Positions 32,494-43,679 of a stretch of 64,000 bases of DNA are shown in pieces. Made by a program: the position numbers and the translations under genes. Every line of letters begins with the position of its first letter. Within the stretch, counting starts at the first letter, position 1. The DNA comes from Tillus elongatus (Eukaryota > Arthropoda > Insecta > Coleoptera > Cleridae). Location of the stretch: NCBI GenBank assembly GCA_964006375.1, contig OZ023264.1:175517510-175581509 (forward strand), in the 5' to 3' direction. A model generated the notes under the pieces. It saw nothing but the letters and a program-made list of their open reading frames with translations. It was not told where the DNA came from and searched no databases.

Positions 32494-35400
32494 TGCAGTG
32501 GAATGCTAGATCAATTTATTCAAATAAAGGGGAATTTGAAAAATTTATATTTGATCATAAGATAAATATAGCATTAATAAGTGAAACATGGTTAAGATCC
32601 ACTTATAATTTTACAGTAAATGGTTATAATACGATCCGCGGCGACAGGAATGATGGCCGTGGTGGTGTTGCAATAATATTAAAACATAATATACTTTTCT
32701 CAGAAATACCAGTCGACCATCAGCCGACTGACGTGATGTGTGTGGGTGTCAAGGTTATTATAAACAGACAAAAATGTATATATCTTTATTCTATTTATGT
32801 TAAACCATCCACAAGAGTATCGATTATTGCCTGGGTACAATTTTTTAGCAATCTTAAAAGACCGTTTGTTATTGGCGGCGACTATAACAGTCACTCTATG
32901 GCCTGGGGTTGTGGATGGAACGATACTGCAGGCCAAAATTTGTTACTTGCTTTAGAAGAATGCTGTTTAGTTATACTTAATACGGGATGCGAAACTTTGA
33001 TTCGCAAACCAGGCTCCATCAATGGTTCAGCGGTTGATCTGACAATCTGCACAGCAGATTTAGCTTCACTTTTTACATGGCAAACCCATGATGATGCTCT
33101 CGGATCAGATCACTATGCTATAACCTTTACATGTTTAAATGACCCAACAGACGGTAATAATGAAACGTATGTAGATAGTAGAATTAGGTGGAAATTAAAT
33201 GAGGCAAATTGGCAACTCTTTACTTCTCTGGTTGACGATTACTGTCTAAATAATCAGCAAAATTTTGATTATGAGAAATTTTTAAATAATATATTGTTGG
33301 CGAGTTATGAGTCGATACCAGAGAAGGCAAGAGTGAAAGTAAATAAATTCAGGAAATTATGGTGGAATCAAGAATGTAAGTTAGCTATTCAAGAAAAGAA
33401 AGAAGCATTTCAAAGATATAAACGAAACCCTTCAGCGCAAAATTTCATAGAATTTAAAAAACGTTCTGCAGTTGTAAAACGAATAGTCTTAGTTAGTAAA
33501 AGAAGAAGTTGGAGAGAGTTTTGTGAAAAATTGAACAGAAGTACAAAAATATCGGACATCTGGACCCAAATAAAGAAAATTAACAGTGTACCAGTTTGTC
33601 GTGCGCTTCCCAATGATCCGGAATGGGCAGAAGAAATGCTAGACAAGCTAGCACCACCATTTGTCTTAAACCACACGAACAAAAATAGTTTTATTTCTAA
33701 TGTACCGCACCCTCTGAGCAAGGCCTTTAGTATTGGGGAACTCAATTATAGTCTGAAAAGCAGTAATAACTCTGCACCAGGGCTTGATAATGTACATTAT
33801 GCTATGTTAGCTAATCTTTCACAAAGTGCTAAAGATAAGTTGCTAGAAATCTTCAACTATATATATACTAGTAATTATATACCACGATCATGGAAAATAT
33901 ATTTAGTACTTAATTTCCTCAAAAATGGAAAACCACCAGACAGCGTAAACTCATATAGAGGAATTTCATTAGCATCATGCGTTCTAAAAACATTTGAACG
34001 TATGATTAAATTTCGCTTGGAAAAATGGCTGGAAAGCAATCAAATTTTGTCAGAAACACAGTTTGGGTTCAGAAAGGGTTACTCAACAACAGAGAGCATC
34101 GCTCATTTGGTCACTGATATTGAACTGTCCTTTACTAATGGAAATGTGGTAGTCGCTGCCTTTCTTGACATCGAGAGTGCATACGATAATGTTATTTTGG
34201 ATATTCTGTACGCAAAATTGTGCGATATAGGGGTTCCCAAGTCAATAGCGGCCAAAATCGTATCATTGTATGAAGACAGGGAGATATATCTTAGTGTCAA
34301 TAATGAACTTAAGGGGCCACGAACTACAAGTAGGGGGTTGCCACAAGGTAGTATATTAAGCCCAATTCTGTATCTCATATACACCCACGATCTTCACAAA
34401 ACAATAGATCTGCAAACAAGGATATTACAATTCGCTGATGACTTATGTTTATATGTCGACAATTGCAAAGAAGAACAGGGATTAAAATCGCTAGAAAAAT
34501 CTTTAGCAAATGTCAATCGATATTTGACTGCAGTTGGGTTAAATATTTCAACTTCAAAAAGCCATATATGTGTCTTTAATAGGAAGCACCAAAGCCCAAA
34601 GTCACCAGTAATATTGAACGAGGTCCAATACAATATCGAATCTACAGTGACCTTTCTGGGTATCAAGTTGGACAGAAAACTGTTGTGGAGAGATCATATC
34701 AATAAAATAATTAGTAGATGTGAAAAGGGTATAAACATCTTAAGAGCAACAACACATGTTTCGTGGGGAGCCGATACGCATATATCACTTATGATTTATA
34801 AATCGTTTATAAGATCTACAATGGATTATGGGTGTACTTTTTATGATCATGCTGCTAAAACTCACCTGAACAGATTAAGTGTCCTGCAAAACAGGTGCCT
34901 ACGTTTATGTACAGGTGCACTGAAAAGCACTCCGATATCAAATCTTTTATGTGAATGCGTCGAAGTTCCCATTGAAATTAGACGAAAAATTTTAACATCT
35001 CGATTTCTATTAAAACTACAGTCCAAAAATAGTTTGCTTCTTTCCAAAATACATATACTATTGATATGTGATTTAACAAGCCCTTATTGGGTCAATAAAA
35101 AAAGTCGTCTGTCAGTGGAATGTTATACAGAACAGGTTATACCCATAAGGGACGAAATTCAAATGAATTACATCAACCCGATATACCAAATAAACTTAGA
35201 TCAAGAAAAAATAAATACAAGATATCTTCCAGACTATTCTAATTTTCCCCTTAAAATTAGAAACAGTATATTTGAATGTGACATGAAAGACCATTTTCCA
35301 AATGCCTACCAGTTGTATACAGACGGTTCCAAATCAGAACACAATACAGCAATGGCAATTTTTGACCCACAAATCGATGTTGCAGTAAAAGGCAAATTAA

Positions 35401-36164
35401 AGCCATATTTTAGTATTGCGTCAGCTGAAATAATTGCAATATGTGAAGCATTAGATCTAATTAAAAACATTAACCATAATAAATTCGTTATACTCTCGGA
35501 TAGTAAAAGTACAGTTGCCAAGATTGCCAACTTTAACCACAAAACAAAAACAAATCACCTTTTTGTTAAACTTTTAGAAATTTTAAAAGAACTTTGTAAT
35601 CAGGGTAAAACAGTAACAATTGCTTGGATAAAAGCCCACTGTGGAATAGTGGGAAATGAGCGGGTGGACGAGTTGGCGAAGGATGCTCTGGTACATGGTG
35701 AAGTGCTAGATTATAAATATCCCTATGAGGATTTATATCCGTTTATAAATAGATCCTACAAACACAAATGGTTAGCACAATATAAAAGTGATCCTAAGGG
35801 AATCTTCTATAAGACAATACAACCTAATATCCCTGTTGAACCTTGGTTTACGAAGCTAACAGTAGATAAAACTTTTGTTAAGCTAATTTGTAGATTGCGA
35901 TTTAACCACTCCTTGGTACCGGAGCATCTTTTCCGGCTGAATCTCCGCAGCAGTCCTTTGTGTGATTGTGGCGAGTTGGGCGACAGCCAACATATACTTC
36001 TAAATTGCGAACTGCAAAAAGAAAAGGTTGCTCTTTTTACAGAAAAAATTTGTAGATTGAATATAACTCTTCCCTTTAATTTACCACAACTATTACAATC
36101 CCAAAACCATAAGATATACCAAGCAATTGTGGACCATGTTAAATCTCTGTACATTAGATTATAA
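32493..36164 (+). CDS. ORF2: I-like element ORF2: endonuclease, reverse transcriptase and RNase H
   Basis: 1,223 codons from the ATG at 32,493, which shares its A with the ORF1 stop (ATGTGATG), to TAA at 36,162-36,164. AP-type endonuclease at about 1-220: N4, E31 (SETWL), D130 and N132 (GGDYNSHS), D206 and H207 (SDHYA). RT at about 400-750: motif A FLDIESAYDN with D559, motif B GLPQGSILSP from 615, motif C FADD at 647-650. RNase H at about 938-1,065 with D944 (YTDGSK), E979, D1003 (SDSKS), H1049 and D1059 (NERVDELAKDA). A Cys/His cluster follows (CDCGELGDSQHILLNCE). The enzyme nicks DNA, primes reverse transcription there and removes the RNA strand. Every catalytic residue expected is present. 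Confidence 0.92.
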   Translation: MQWNARSIYSNKGEFEKFIFDHKINIALISETWLRSTYNFTVNGYNTIRGDRNDGRGGVAIILKHNILFSEIPVDHQPTDVMCVGVKVIINRQKCIYLYSIYVKPSTRVSIIAWVQFFSNLKRPFVIGGDYNSHSMAWGCGWNDTAGQNLLLALEECCLVILNTGCETLIRKPGSINGSAVDLTICTADLASLFTWQTHDDALGSDHYAITFTCLNDPTDGNNETYVDSRIRWKLNEANWQLFTSLVDDYCLNNQQNFDYEKFLNNILLASYESIPEKARVKVNKFRKLWWNQECKLAIQEKKEAFQRYKRNPSAQNFIEFKKRSAVVKRIVLVSKRRSWREFCEKLNRSTKISDIWTQIKKINSVPVCRALPNDPEWAEEMLDKLAPPFVLNHTNKNSFISNVPHPLSKAFSIGELNYSLKSSNNSAPGLDNVHYAMLANLSQSAKDKLLEIFNYIYTSNYIPRSWKIYLVLNFLKNGKPPDSVNSYRGISLASCVLKTFERMIKFRLEKWLESNQILSETQFGFRKGYSTTESIAHLVTDIELSFTNGNVVVAAFLDIESAYDNVILDILYAKLCDIGVPKSIAAKIVSLYEDREIYLSVNNELKGPRTTSRGLPQGSILSPILYLIYTHDLHKTIDLQTRILQFADDLCLYVDNCKEEQGLKSLEKSLANVNRYLTAVGLNISTSKSHICVFNRKHQSPKSPVILNEVQYNIESTVTFLGIKLDRKLLWRDHINKIISRCEKGINILRATTHVSWGADTHISLMIYKSFIRSTMDYGCTFYDHAAKTHLNRLSVLQNRCLRLCTGALKSTPISNLLCECVEVPIEIRRKILTSRFLLKLQSKNSLLLSKIHILLICDLTSPYWVNKKSRLSVECYTEQVIPIRDEIQMNYINPIYQINLDQEKINTRYLPDYSNFPLKIRNSIFECDMKDHFPNAYQLYTDGSKSEHNTAMAIFDPQIDVAVKGKLKPYFSIASAEIIAICEALDLIKNINHNKFVILSDSKSTVAKIANFNHKTKTNHLFVKLLEILKELCNQGKTVTIAWIKAHCGIVGNERVDELAKDALVHGEVLDYKYPYEDLYPFINRSYKHKWLAQYKSDPKGIFYKTIQPNIPVEPWFTKLTVDKTFVKLICRLRFNHSLVPEHLFRLNLRSSPLCDCGELGDSQHILLNCELQKEKVALFTEKICRLNITLPFNLPQLLQSQNHKIYQAIVDHVKSLYIRL

Positions 36165-36436
36165 TGCGAATGTTGACAAATATATGTGTATATATGTAAA
36201 CAATATCTATCATTGGTATTGCCCTTTAGTTATTTAAGTAATTTAAACTATTTTATAGGTTGTAATTTATTGCTGTATTAGAATTAGGAATTACCTACTG
36301 TCTTTCCTTGTGTATAATACCATTCCGTTAGTGGCCCTCTTGTGTGTAGTCAAGTTGTCTTGATAGGCCCCAAGACATGAAGATATGTGTCCCCGTACCT
36401 TCCCAATAAATTAAAATAATAATAATAGTAATAATC

Positions 36437-36472
<36 letters not shown>
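36165..36472 (+). other. 3' untranslated region, AATAAA signal and A-tail of the I-like element
   Basis: AATAAA at 36,405-36,410, then an ATAATAATAATAGTAATAAT stretch and about 33 A (36,440-36,472). The TAA-like repeats before the tail recall I elements, which end in TAA repeats. Confidence 0.75.
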
Positions 36473-36474
<2 letters not shown>

Positions 36475-36599
36475 ATGTGTGTATATATGTTTATATTAAA
36501 TGAATAAGGTATTATGTTTACTTATAAATCAGAAACCATTATGTAAGTGTAGTGATCTGACGAACTAACTAATGAATTATCATTTGAACATAGATGGAG

Positions 36600-36602
<3 letters not shown>

Positions 36603-36633
<31 letters not shown>
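36603..36633 (+). repeat. Second A-tract
   Basis: About 31 A, some 130 bp beyond the first tail. It may be the tail of another retrocopy or a secondary tail. The sequence between them was not recognised. Confidence 0.8.
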
Positions 36634-36637
<4 letters not shown>

Positions 36638-37489
36638 TAGAAAATGAGCGGATGGCCAGAGTAGCCGCAGCCAAGACATGACCGCACACACACACACACA
36701 TTTTATTTATCTTAATACGTATTTTAAGACGTGATACACATTTAGCAGCGGCTATTTGAAACAATACTTTATAGTAATAGAAATACTCGATGCGACTTAT
36801 TGATTAGGTACAAAGCATCGTCCTATAAAATAAAACTGTGTAATATCTCCTACATATACTTCTTTTCCTGTGAGACCTTTCTTTTAAGCTAAGCCAGAGT
36901 TTCCTACGTTTACGTCTAAACCTTATCTCTTCAGATGTAAAAAAGCATAGAAGTTATTTCTCATAGGAATGTGGTCCCTGGGGTTTGTATAGAATCGAGA
37001 AACTTTGTATTCGCAAAAATATAAACGTATTTTTTTAGATATGTTTTGAGCAAATTTTCTTTACAAAACGAAAGTAATATTTTAGGACTAGAAGTAAAAT
37101 GTATAGGTCATAATTAATGAAAGAGGTACATGCAAAATACGTACACATTTTGAATATTTTGCATATCTCATATTATCTTATTCTCTCTGTTGGAGCATAT
37201 TTTCCACAAGTTGTATATTACTAGGTCCATATTATGGAAATTTATAATTAACAAAAAAGCTCTTTTATTTATAATATTAATATTCAAGTTTTCCAGGAAA
37301 ATATTGCTACTTAATTCGTAAATATTTTCATTATGACTATAATAATCGGCTTTTGTAATTTGTGCTGAATTTTATCTGTCATTTTAGTCCCACCTATACA
37401 TACATTTCGACTGCTAGGCAAGTTTCCAAGAAGGCCAGTCTTGCTGGTTATATCTTAGAAACTTGAAAAAATTAGTCTTAATCAGGTTG
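36634..37489. other. AT-rich, no gene
   Basis: Contains a short (CA)n at 36,684-36,701. No coding match in about 0.85 kb. Confidence 0.4.
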
Positions 37490-38255
37490 ACTTGGTTACT
37501 TCAAGGTCCCTCAAGGTTCAGCTTTAGCCCCTACTTTGTTTCTTCTCCACATCAATGACCTCCTCTCTAGCACATCCAACCCAGTTCACAGTTACGCGGA
37601 TGAGAGCACCCTCCACCCAAATATACAATATTCTAAGCCTGTCTCTTTAGCCCAATTAGATGAGGATCGCAGACTCATGGAGCGTTCTGTCTCTGTGGAT
37701 CTCTAAACAATATTAGACTGCGGAAGTAGAAATCTTGTACAATTCAACTCCAACAAATCTCAGTCCTGCCTTCTATCTCATGAGAGATACACCAGCCCTA
37801 GACCCATGACAATGAACAACCAAGTTATTCAAAGTAATGAGTCCTTTTCACTTGTTGGCATTTCTGTGGATCAAAATCTCAACTGGTACCAACATGTCAC
37901 ATCAATTGCAGAAGCGGCTGCTAAGAAATTAGATTTCCTCTTCCGGGCTCGCAAATACTTTTCACCAGCTAATCTCTATACCTTATATACTTCACAAATA
38001 AGGCCAAACCTCGAATACTGCTCCTACATCTGGGGTGCCGCTGCCGCTTCTACACTCGCTATCATGGACTCCATTCAGAAGAGAGTTATACGTCTCATCG
38101 GTGACCCTACCCTTACCCAAAGGCTGCCATCCCTTGCTCACCGACGTGCTGTTGGTGACCTCTCTCTCTCTCACTCTCTTTCTCTCTCTAGTTTATGGAT
38201 ATTTGCACGGGCACTGCTTAGAGGAGCTTTCTTTCATTGGCGTCGGTGATTGGCC
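37490..38255 (+). pseudogene. LINE family A: RT palm to tail, truncated at both ends
   Basis: Begins abruptly at motif B (GTCCCTCAAGGTTCAGCTTT, i.e. VPQGSALAPTLFLLHIND). Motif C reads YADE rather than YADD, so a metal-binding Asp is lost. After a stop at about 37,704 (CTCTAA) an open frame at 37,806-38,249 carries the thumb and tail (FSLVGISVDQNLNWYQHV, SQIRPNLEYCSYIWGAAA, GDPTLTQRLPSLAHRRAV). It then runs through an enlarged TC-rich stretch and ends near 38,255 with no 3' terminus. Confidence 0.85.
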
Positions 38256-38929
38256 ACCTCACTATCCTGGAAATTTTACCGAAACACTGCCTTTCTGTAA
38301 GGCGGGTAGGAATCTTTAATATTTCCAACATCGCATGGATATGGGACCGACGGCTTTACGCCCGCTCCGAAGGGCGGAACGTGCAGACATTCAACTTTAA
38401 ATACAGTGCCAAAACCTTGGTTGATGTAAATAAATATTGGTAAGGTGTTGCGTGCTGAGATATTAATGAAGGTACAGACAGTCAAATGTGGCTCTGATGT
38501 TTTAGAAAAGTGGCCACAACTTTTGAACGACTCTGTATAGACCCCAACAACAACAATACAGTTGATGAATCGGCAAAACAAGAGGAATTACAAAAATTGG
38601 ACAATATACCGGGAGTACCATTTAAAAAAATAAGTTTGGGTTGTATCTAACTTATGCAACACCCTGTTTATGCAAATATAATTTTAGTTTGTAGCTAACG
38701 TTAGCACCTGCAACTTTTTTCCATTTTTTTTAATTATTGAATTATAAAGGAAATATTGAACTTGAACGTACTGGTGGACCATGCTGTATGTTTTATTGAA
38801 CACATTTCGTGATTGCATCGTAATTTGTTGAAAATCGTCAGGTGTAAGATCGTTTTGTATTTATTTAAACAGAAAAGGAATTTGATGTTATCGGCTATCA
38901 TCAAATATGAGTTTGTGTATTTATAAGCC
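38256..38929. other. No gene recognised
   Basis: A more GC-rich patch at 38,260-38,430, then AT-rich DNA. Overlapping short frames on both strands have no recognisable motif. It may be part of an unidentified element. Confidence 0.4.
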
Positions 38930-39052
38930 TTTTAGTGAATTTTCGTAGAAAAAATTTACTAATGGCGAAATCCCAACTTTTGAATTTTGAAAAAAAAATT
39001 GCAAATGAGCGCGAACTAGGACCTCTAAAACCCATATCTGGGGTCAGTTTCA

Positions 39053-39174
<122 letters not shown>

Positions 39175-39917
39175 ATGTATCACACCGTTAACTGAAAAAA
39201 TAATGGGCCGATTTTGATAAAATTTGGCTCACACCTTCCTTTTGTAAATGGCTTGGATAAGTTCGTTAGTGAGGAAAATCAAACGAGGAAAATTTTGAGT
39301 TTTCATCCTAAAAAAATTATATCTCCGGGTTTATATCATCATAGGTAAGCTACCTACCAAAATTTAGCTCTGCAGGTTAAAAGACAAAAAAGTTACAGGC
39401 ATTTAAAGAAAAATAAATTTGGGTTCTCCTCAAAACGTCAAAGTCGCGATTTAAAATGTCAAAATTGGTAATATTTAGGCAATGGACCTGAAATTAATAT
39501 GAGCTATGGAAAGAAAATGTCTTAAGGAGAATGCTTTACAAAGCCTGAACTCTTAGTTTCAATCGTCATTGTCCTTCATTTTACTAAAATGTTCCCAGAA
39601 AATTCATTTAAAATAGACCCTTTCTCTGATGCTTTGGCAGTAGTGTTAGCTATAGAGTTTATCGTTTAATGGTATATCATTTTTGTCAAATTTTCGTAAC
39701 AAATCATTAAACCTCAAAATATCCGTTATTATGCAAGTTACGAAAAAAATGGTATACATTAATTATAGGGATCTTAAAAAATATCTCCACAATTACAGGC
39801 TGGCCCATAAGTCGTTGGTGATTCAAATTTTCTTTTTTTTTTTTAATCGAACACGCCCTATGTTATTCCATTTTTGCATTTTCCATCGAAATATAATACA
39901 TCTTTGTAAGAAAAGAA

Positions 39918-40212
39918 ATTCGGGACGCAGCAAGTGCGTTATGGTAGCGAATTTTCATTAAATGCTTCAAATTTGAATAGCTCAATTTGCTATAAACCTA
40001 TGAGGTTGACTAGGAAACCAGTTTTTTCGGGAACAATTTAAGTTTACTCTCGGAAATTTTTGTATATTTTCAAACAATAAAGTTATTTAGATGAAACATG
40101 GCACATTGTTTCTACTATATAGATTGATTCCTGCTTTCTTTAAAAAACATGTTTGCTATTAAAAACATTGTTATGAAAATTCACTACCATAACGCACTTG
40201 CTGCATCCAGAA
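39918..40212. mobile_element. MITE-like unit with terminal inverted repeats
   Basis: Left end GGGACGCAGCAAGTGCGTTA and right end CATAACGCACTTGCTGCATC, about 290 bp apart. Interior as at 27.9 kb. Confidence 0.7.
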
Positions 40213-40225
40213 GTTTTTATGTATA

Positions 40226-40257
40226 AACTTAACCTGATAACTTTATCAGGTTAAGTT
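40226..40257. repeat. Perfect 14-bp hairpin with 4-nt loop
   Basis: AACTTAACCTGATA at 40,226-40,239 and its exact complement at 40,244-40,257. It lies about 15 bp outside the MITE end. Confidence 0.9.
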
Positions 40258-41042
40258 GAGCAAATAATTACACGAATATTTATCATTACGTTATTAGCAT
40301 TAGTGGACAGTGTACAAGGCAGGTAAAATCAATTACGCCTCCATTAACGATAATTGATCTGTTGAGTTAGTGCATTTCCGTTTTATTTTGTTATTTTAAA
40401 ATTAAGTACCATATTCGAATAAAACTATGTAGAGTTTACTTATTAAAACCAAATTTGCATAAAGTTGAACAGCTCTTTCTATTTTAAAAGCTTCTAATTT
40501 ACTTCACCTGTTGGTAAGTCGGTATGTTTATTAAATTACAATATATCTTTTATGCATACACAGAAAAGCGTTTATTATTTTGCTGTTTTAGTCTGCATCA
40601 AGTAAATTCATCATTACAATTTTCTTGGCGCACCATTCTCCAGCGGCACTACAAGTAATTAATGTTATTACCACAAGCAAGCTGCAGTTCGCGAAGCAAT
40701 GCAATATATCAGCAATGTGAACAATGCGGCCGCGATATTATTGCAATGAATTGCTCTACTCGTAATACCCAGATAATAGACTTTATTACAAGGCTTCGCT
40801 GATTCTTAAAACCCTTACTAGAATTGCATGTATTAAACTAATTGTTTTACGTATCGCTTACAGTCAGATATATTAAGTAAATCATTAACTTACCATGCAT
40901 TAAAGTTTTTTGTCTTAAGGAAATATATTTTATAGGCTCTGAGCGATAATTATTTAGAAAAGCATATAGATAATAATTTTTTACACTATGAAGTCAGCAC
41001 AGTCTATCTATTACGCCAAATCATTTTTATACCAAGAAGAGG

Positions 41043-41043
<1 letters not shown>
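40258..41043. other. AT-rich, no gene
   Basis: Low-complexity AT-rich DNA without recognised coding or repeat content. Confidence 0.4.

Positions 41044-41122
<79 letters not shown>
41044..41122. repeat. (TA)n microsatellite
   Basis: About 39 TA units. Unlike most others it has no TA-core flanks that I can see. Confidence 0.95.
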
Positions 41123-41127
<5 letters not shown>

Positions 41128-42484
41128 CAACGTGAAACACACTTATGGAATATAATTCATTACTCAGCAAATAATAGTTTTTTAGGAAGAGTTTAATTGT
41201 CGAACATTACCTTATAATCATAGTTAGAAAACTAAACTCCCACTATTGTACCCCTGTTGGAGTAAGAAATTGGTACGCCACTGTCTCTTTACTTTCATTC
41301 CGTTGCACTATCATTTAAGTTTCTACCTGGAATTATTTATCTCTGGATTTCACAATCTTTCCCAATTTGCTGGTAATCTTTATCCTCTAGACGTCTGTAT
41401 CGCATTAGGTTTACGCATAAACAATGTCATACAAAGAATACTTATATACCGTTAGGTTCTTTATTGTAAATAGCTTTAGCTGTCTTTGACGTATTCTTTA
41501 GATGCACCCAGTGGATGTTCTTCACTAGGAATAATGCTTCTACCTAGTTGGCCATTCTGTATTACTGACATTATGTTATGTCCACTACGTCACCTAGCGT
41601 TACGCGAAAGCTCGATAAAAGCAAGCCTTTCACAAGGTACAAGTCAGTTCTACGTTCGATCTCCTCTTCTTAAATTCTTGGGACTCCGAGTTTCCAATTT
41701 GCTACTTAAAAACCGCTCGCGTATTAAAGCCAGTTCAGTGCTACAGTTCTACGCCAGATCTAATCTTCTTCGCTCCTTCTTTGCTCCTTGGAACCCTGAG
41801 TTCCAAATCTTCCACTTAAACATCGCTCGCGTGTTTAGCCAGTTCAATTCTACAGTGCCGTTCTACAACGAATCTCATCTTCATCGCTTTTTGGGACTTC
41901 TAAGATCTCGATCTTCTACCTAAACATCGCTAGTGTGATTACGCCACTTCAGTTCAAGCTCCAATCTTCCTACAGAAATTCCGTTCGTACAGTATTACAG
42001 TGAAAAGTCAGTGTTTTCTTCGAAATTAGAAAGTATACGCGCAGTTAAATGCAATAGCAAGTAGCTAATAAGATTGCGAAATAGTGTATATAGTAACAAT
42101 ACAACATATATAAATATAAAAAAGTGTATTATTGAAATCTTCTGGAATCCAGTGCACTTAGAGTTATAAATACAGTCCACATACAGTCCACATCTTCAAC
42201 ATATTCTTCTTCCAACGCTATTAGCAAAGCCGACTAGTTAGCGAGGGTGGGATCAATCCACCTGCAAAACATTGGGGAAAGAAAACAAGCTCTTTCTCCC
42301 CCAACCCCCACCACTTTATCCATTAAAAAAAGCAACCCTTTGTTTTTTCATCATAATTCGATGGCTCACATTTTTTTGAATACGGAGATACCCCATATGT
42401 ATGGTCTTCTATTACAGTGTTCAATAGAGGGTGGAAATTTAATACCGGAATATTAAAACCAAACAGTTTACCCTAAAATTAAAA
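41123..42484. repeat. Leader- or LTR-like region with ~110-bp imperfect tandem units
   Basis: Between about 41,640 and 41,955 a unit is repeated three times, recognisable by CAGTTCTACG / CAGTTCTACGCCAG / TTCTACAACGAATCTC starts and by CCGCTCGCGT, CATCGCTCGCGTG and CATCGCTAGTGTG ends. The plus-strand open frame 41,486-41,923 runs across it, but its translation looks like repeat sequence, not a protein family. No primer-binding site or inverted TG...CA ends were confirmed. Confidence 0.5.
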
Positions 42485-43620
42485 TTTCAAAAATAAAGTT
42501 AATAATAACGCCCCTTTCTTATAACAAATGTTCAAAATGTTCTCCATTCACTTGCACACAACGAAATAATCTGCTCTGGAATTCTTCCCTAACTCTGTTC
42601 AACACGTCAGGCGTTACGTTCCTAATTCATGTTGTTATTTTCATTTTTAAATCATCTAAATCAGCAGGTTGCGTTATACACTCTGCTTTTAAGGTATCCC
42701 CATAAAAATAAATCAAGCGGTGTACGATCTGGTGGTCTAGCGGGCCATTCTACAAAACCTCTTCGTCCAATCCATCTTTGTGGAAAGACTTCGTATAAAT
42801 ACTCCTGTACTTAAAGAGCAAAGTAGGGCGGTGCACCGCTTTGTTGAAACCATATCCTTTCATGGGGAATATTAGGTTCCATTACATTTGGATACAATTC
42901 TGCTGACTTTGGGACAACCTGTTCTCTTAGCATTTCTAAATATCTTGGAGCGTTTAGATTTTCTATAAAAACAGGTCCAACTACGTGAGCACCAATGATA
43001 CCAGCCCAAACGTTCAATTTCTGAGGACACTGAGTGTGTCTTTGTCGCATCCAGTGGGGGTTTTCGGCAGCCCAGTATCTGCAATTTTGCCTATTTACAT
43101 CGCCATTCAAAAGAAATGTTGTATCATCGAAAAACAGAAAGTCAGCAGAAGATATAACATTTCTCTGTAACATGTCCAGCAGTTGTTCACAAAATAGCAG
43201 TTTCCTATCATAATCACCGTCAGTCAACTCTTGAACGTGTTGTAATTTATAGGGATGTATTTTTTCGTTTTTGAGATACCTTAAAACTGTTGATTGACTA
43301 ACATCATTTTCACGTGCAATTTGACGGGTACAAGTTGTTGGTTCTTCTTGAAAAGCCATTAAAATATTGAGTTTTACATCTTCATCAATAAACTTGGGTC
43401 TCCTAGCCAGTGGTTTAACGTGTCCATAATCACGAAATTGTGAATGTATCTTATACACAGTTCCCTGGGTTAGTGGGGGCAAATCTGAATGTTTTTTATT
43501 AAATAGGTAAACAGCTTGTGCCTGTATTCTACACATATCACCATACCCAATCATCATTAATATTTCTGTTCGCAGAGTTTCAGTTAAGTATCGCATTATT
43601 GGACACAAAATTAATTGAAG
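42485..43620 (-). pseudogene. IS630/Tc1/mariner-superfamily transposase (second type), dead
   Basis: Minus strand. The natural start is probably the ATG at about 43,597 (MRYLTETLRTEILMMIGYGD), not the longer upstream frame. N-terminal helix-turn-helix: QGTVYKIHSQFRDYGHVKPL, then SQSTVLRYLKNEKIHPYKLQ. First Asp at FFDDTTFLLNGDVNRQNCRY. The second Asp is lost: QQSGAPPYF stands where QQDGAPPHY is expected, followed by a stop at about 42,811. The remainder continues out of frame (FPQRWIGRRGFVEW, then PPDRTPLDLFLWGYLKSRVY, third Asp) to about 42,690. The catalytic change and stop make it inactive. It is clearly related to, but not the same family as, the transposase at 8.6-10.2 kb. Confidence 0.85.
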
Positions 43621-43679
43621 ATATCGGAACAAAATTACGACTAATTTATTATGAGGGGATTGATAAGTACACTTATAAA

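Larger units (their letters stand above)
30860..36472 (+). mobile_element. I-like non-LTR retrotransposon, both ORFs intact
   Basis: A complete-looking two-ORF LINE: a short 5' leader, ORF1 (30,976-32,493), ORF2 (32,493-36,164), a 3' untranslated region of about 275 bp, a polyadenylation signal at 36,405 and an A-tract at 36,440-36,472. Both ORFs are free of stops and keep all catalytic residues I checked, so it inserted recently or is still active. The I-clade call rests on three CCHC knuckles in ORF1 and the endonuclease-RT-RNase H order in ORF2. The exact 5' end and target duplication are not clear; the 5' end probably lies between 30,780 and 30,880. Confidence 0.85.

Noticed and set aside
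36473..36500. Target-site duplication of the I-like element (TTATGTGTGTATATATG after the A-tail)
   Set aside because: No convincing match at the 5' side near 30,780-30,880.
38035..38443. Overlapping frames downstream of the 37.5-kb LINE as host exons
   Set aside because: The first is LINE A in another frame; the rest lacks splice-site or domain support.
40226..40257. Rho-independent terminator
   Set aside because: The hairpin is perfect, but the sequence is eukaryotic and has no gene upstream; it is listed as a hairpin only.
41486..41923. Protein-coding gene of 145 codons
   Set aside because: The frame coincides with imperfect 110-bp tandem repeats and gives no known domain.
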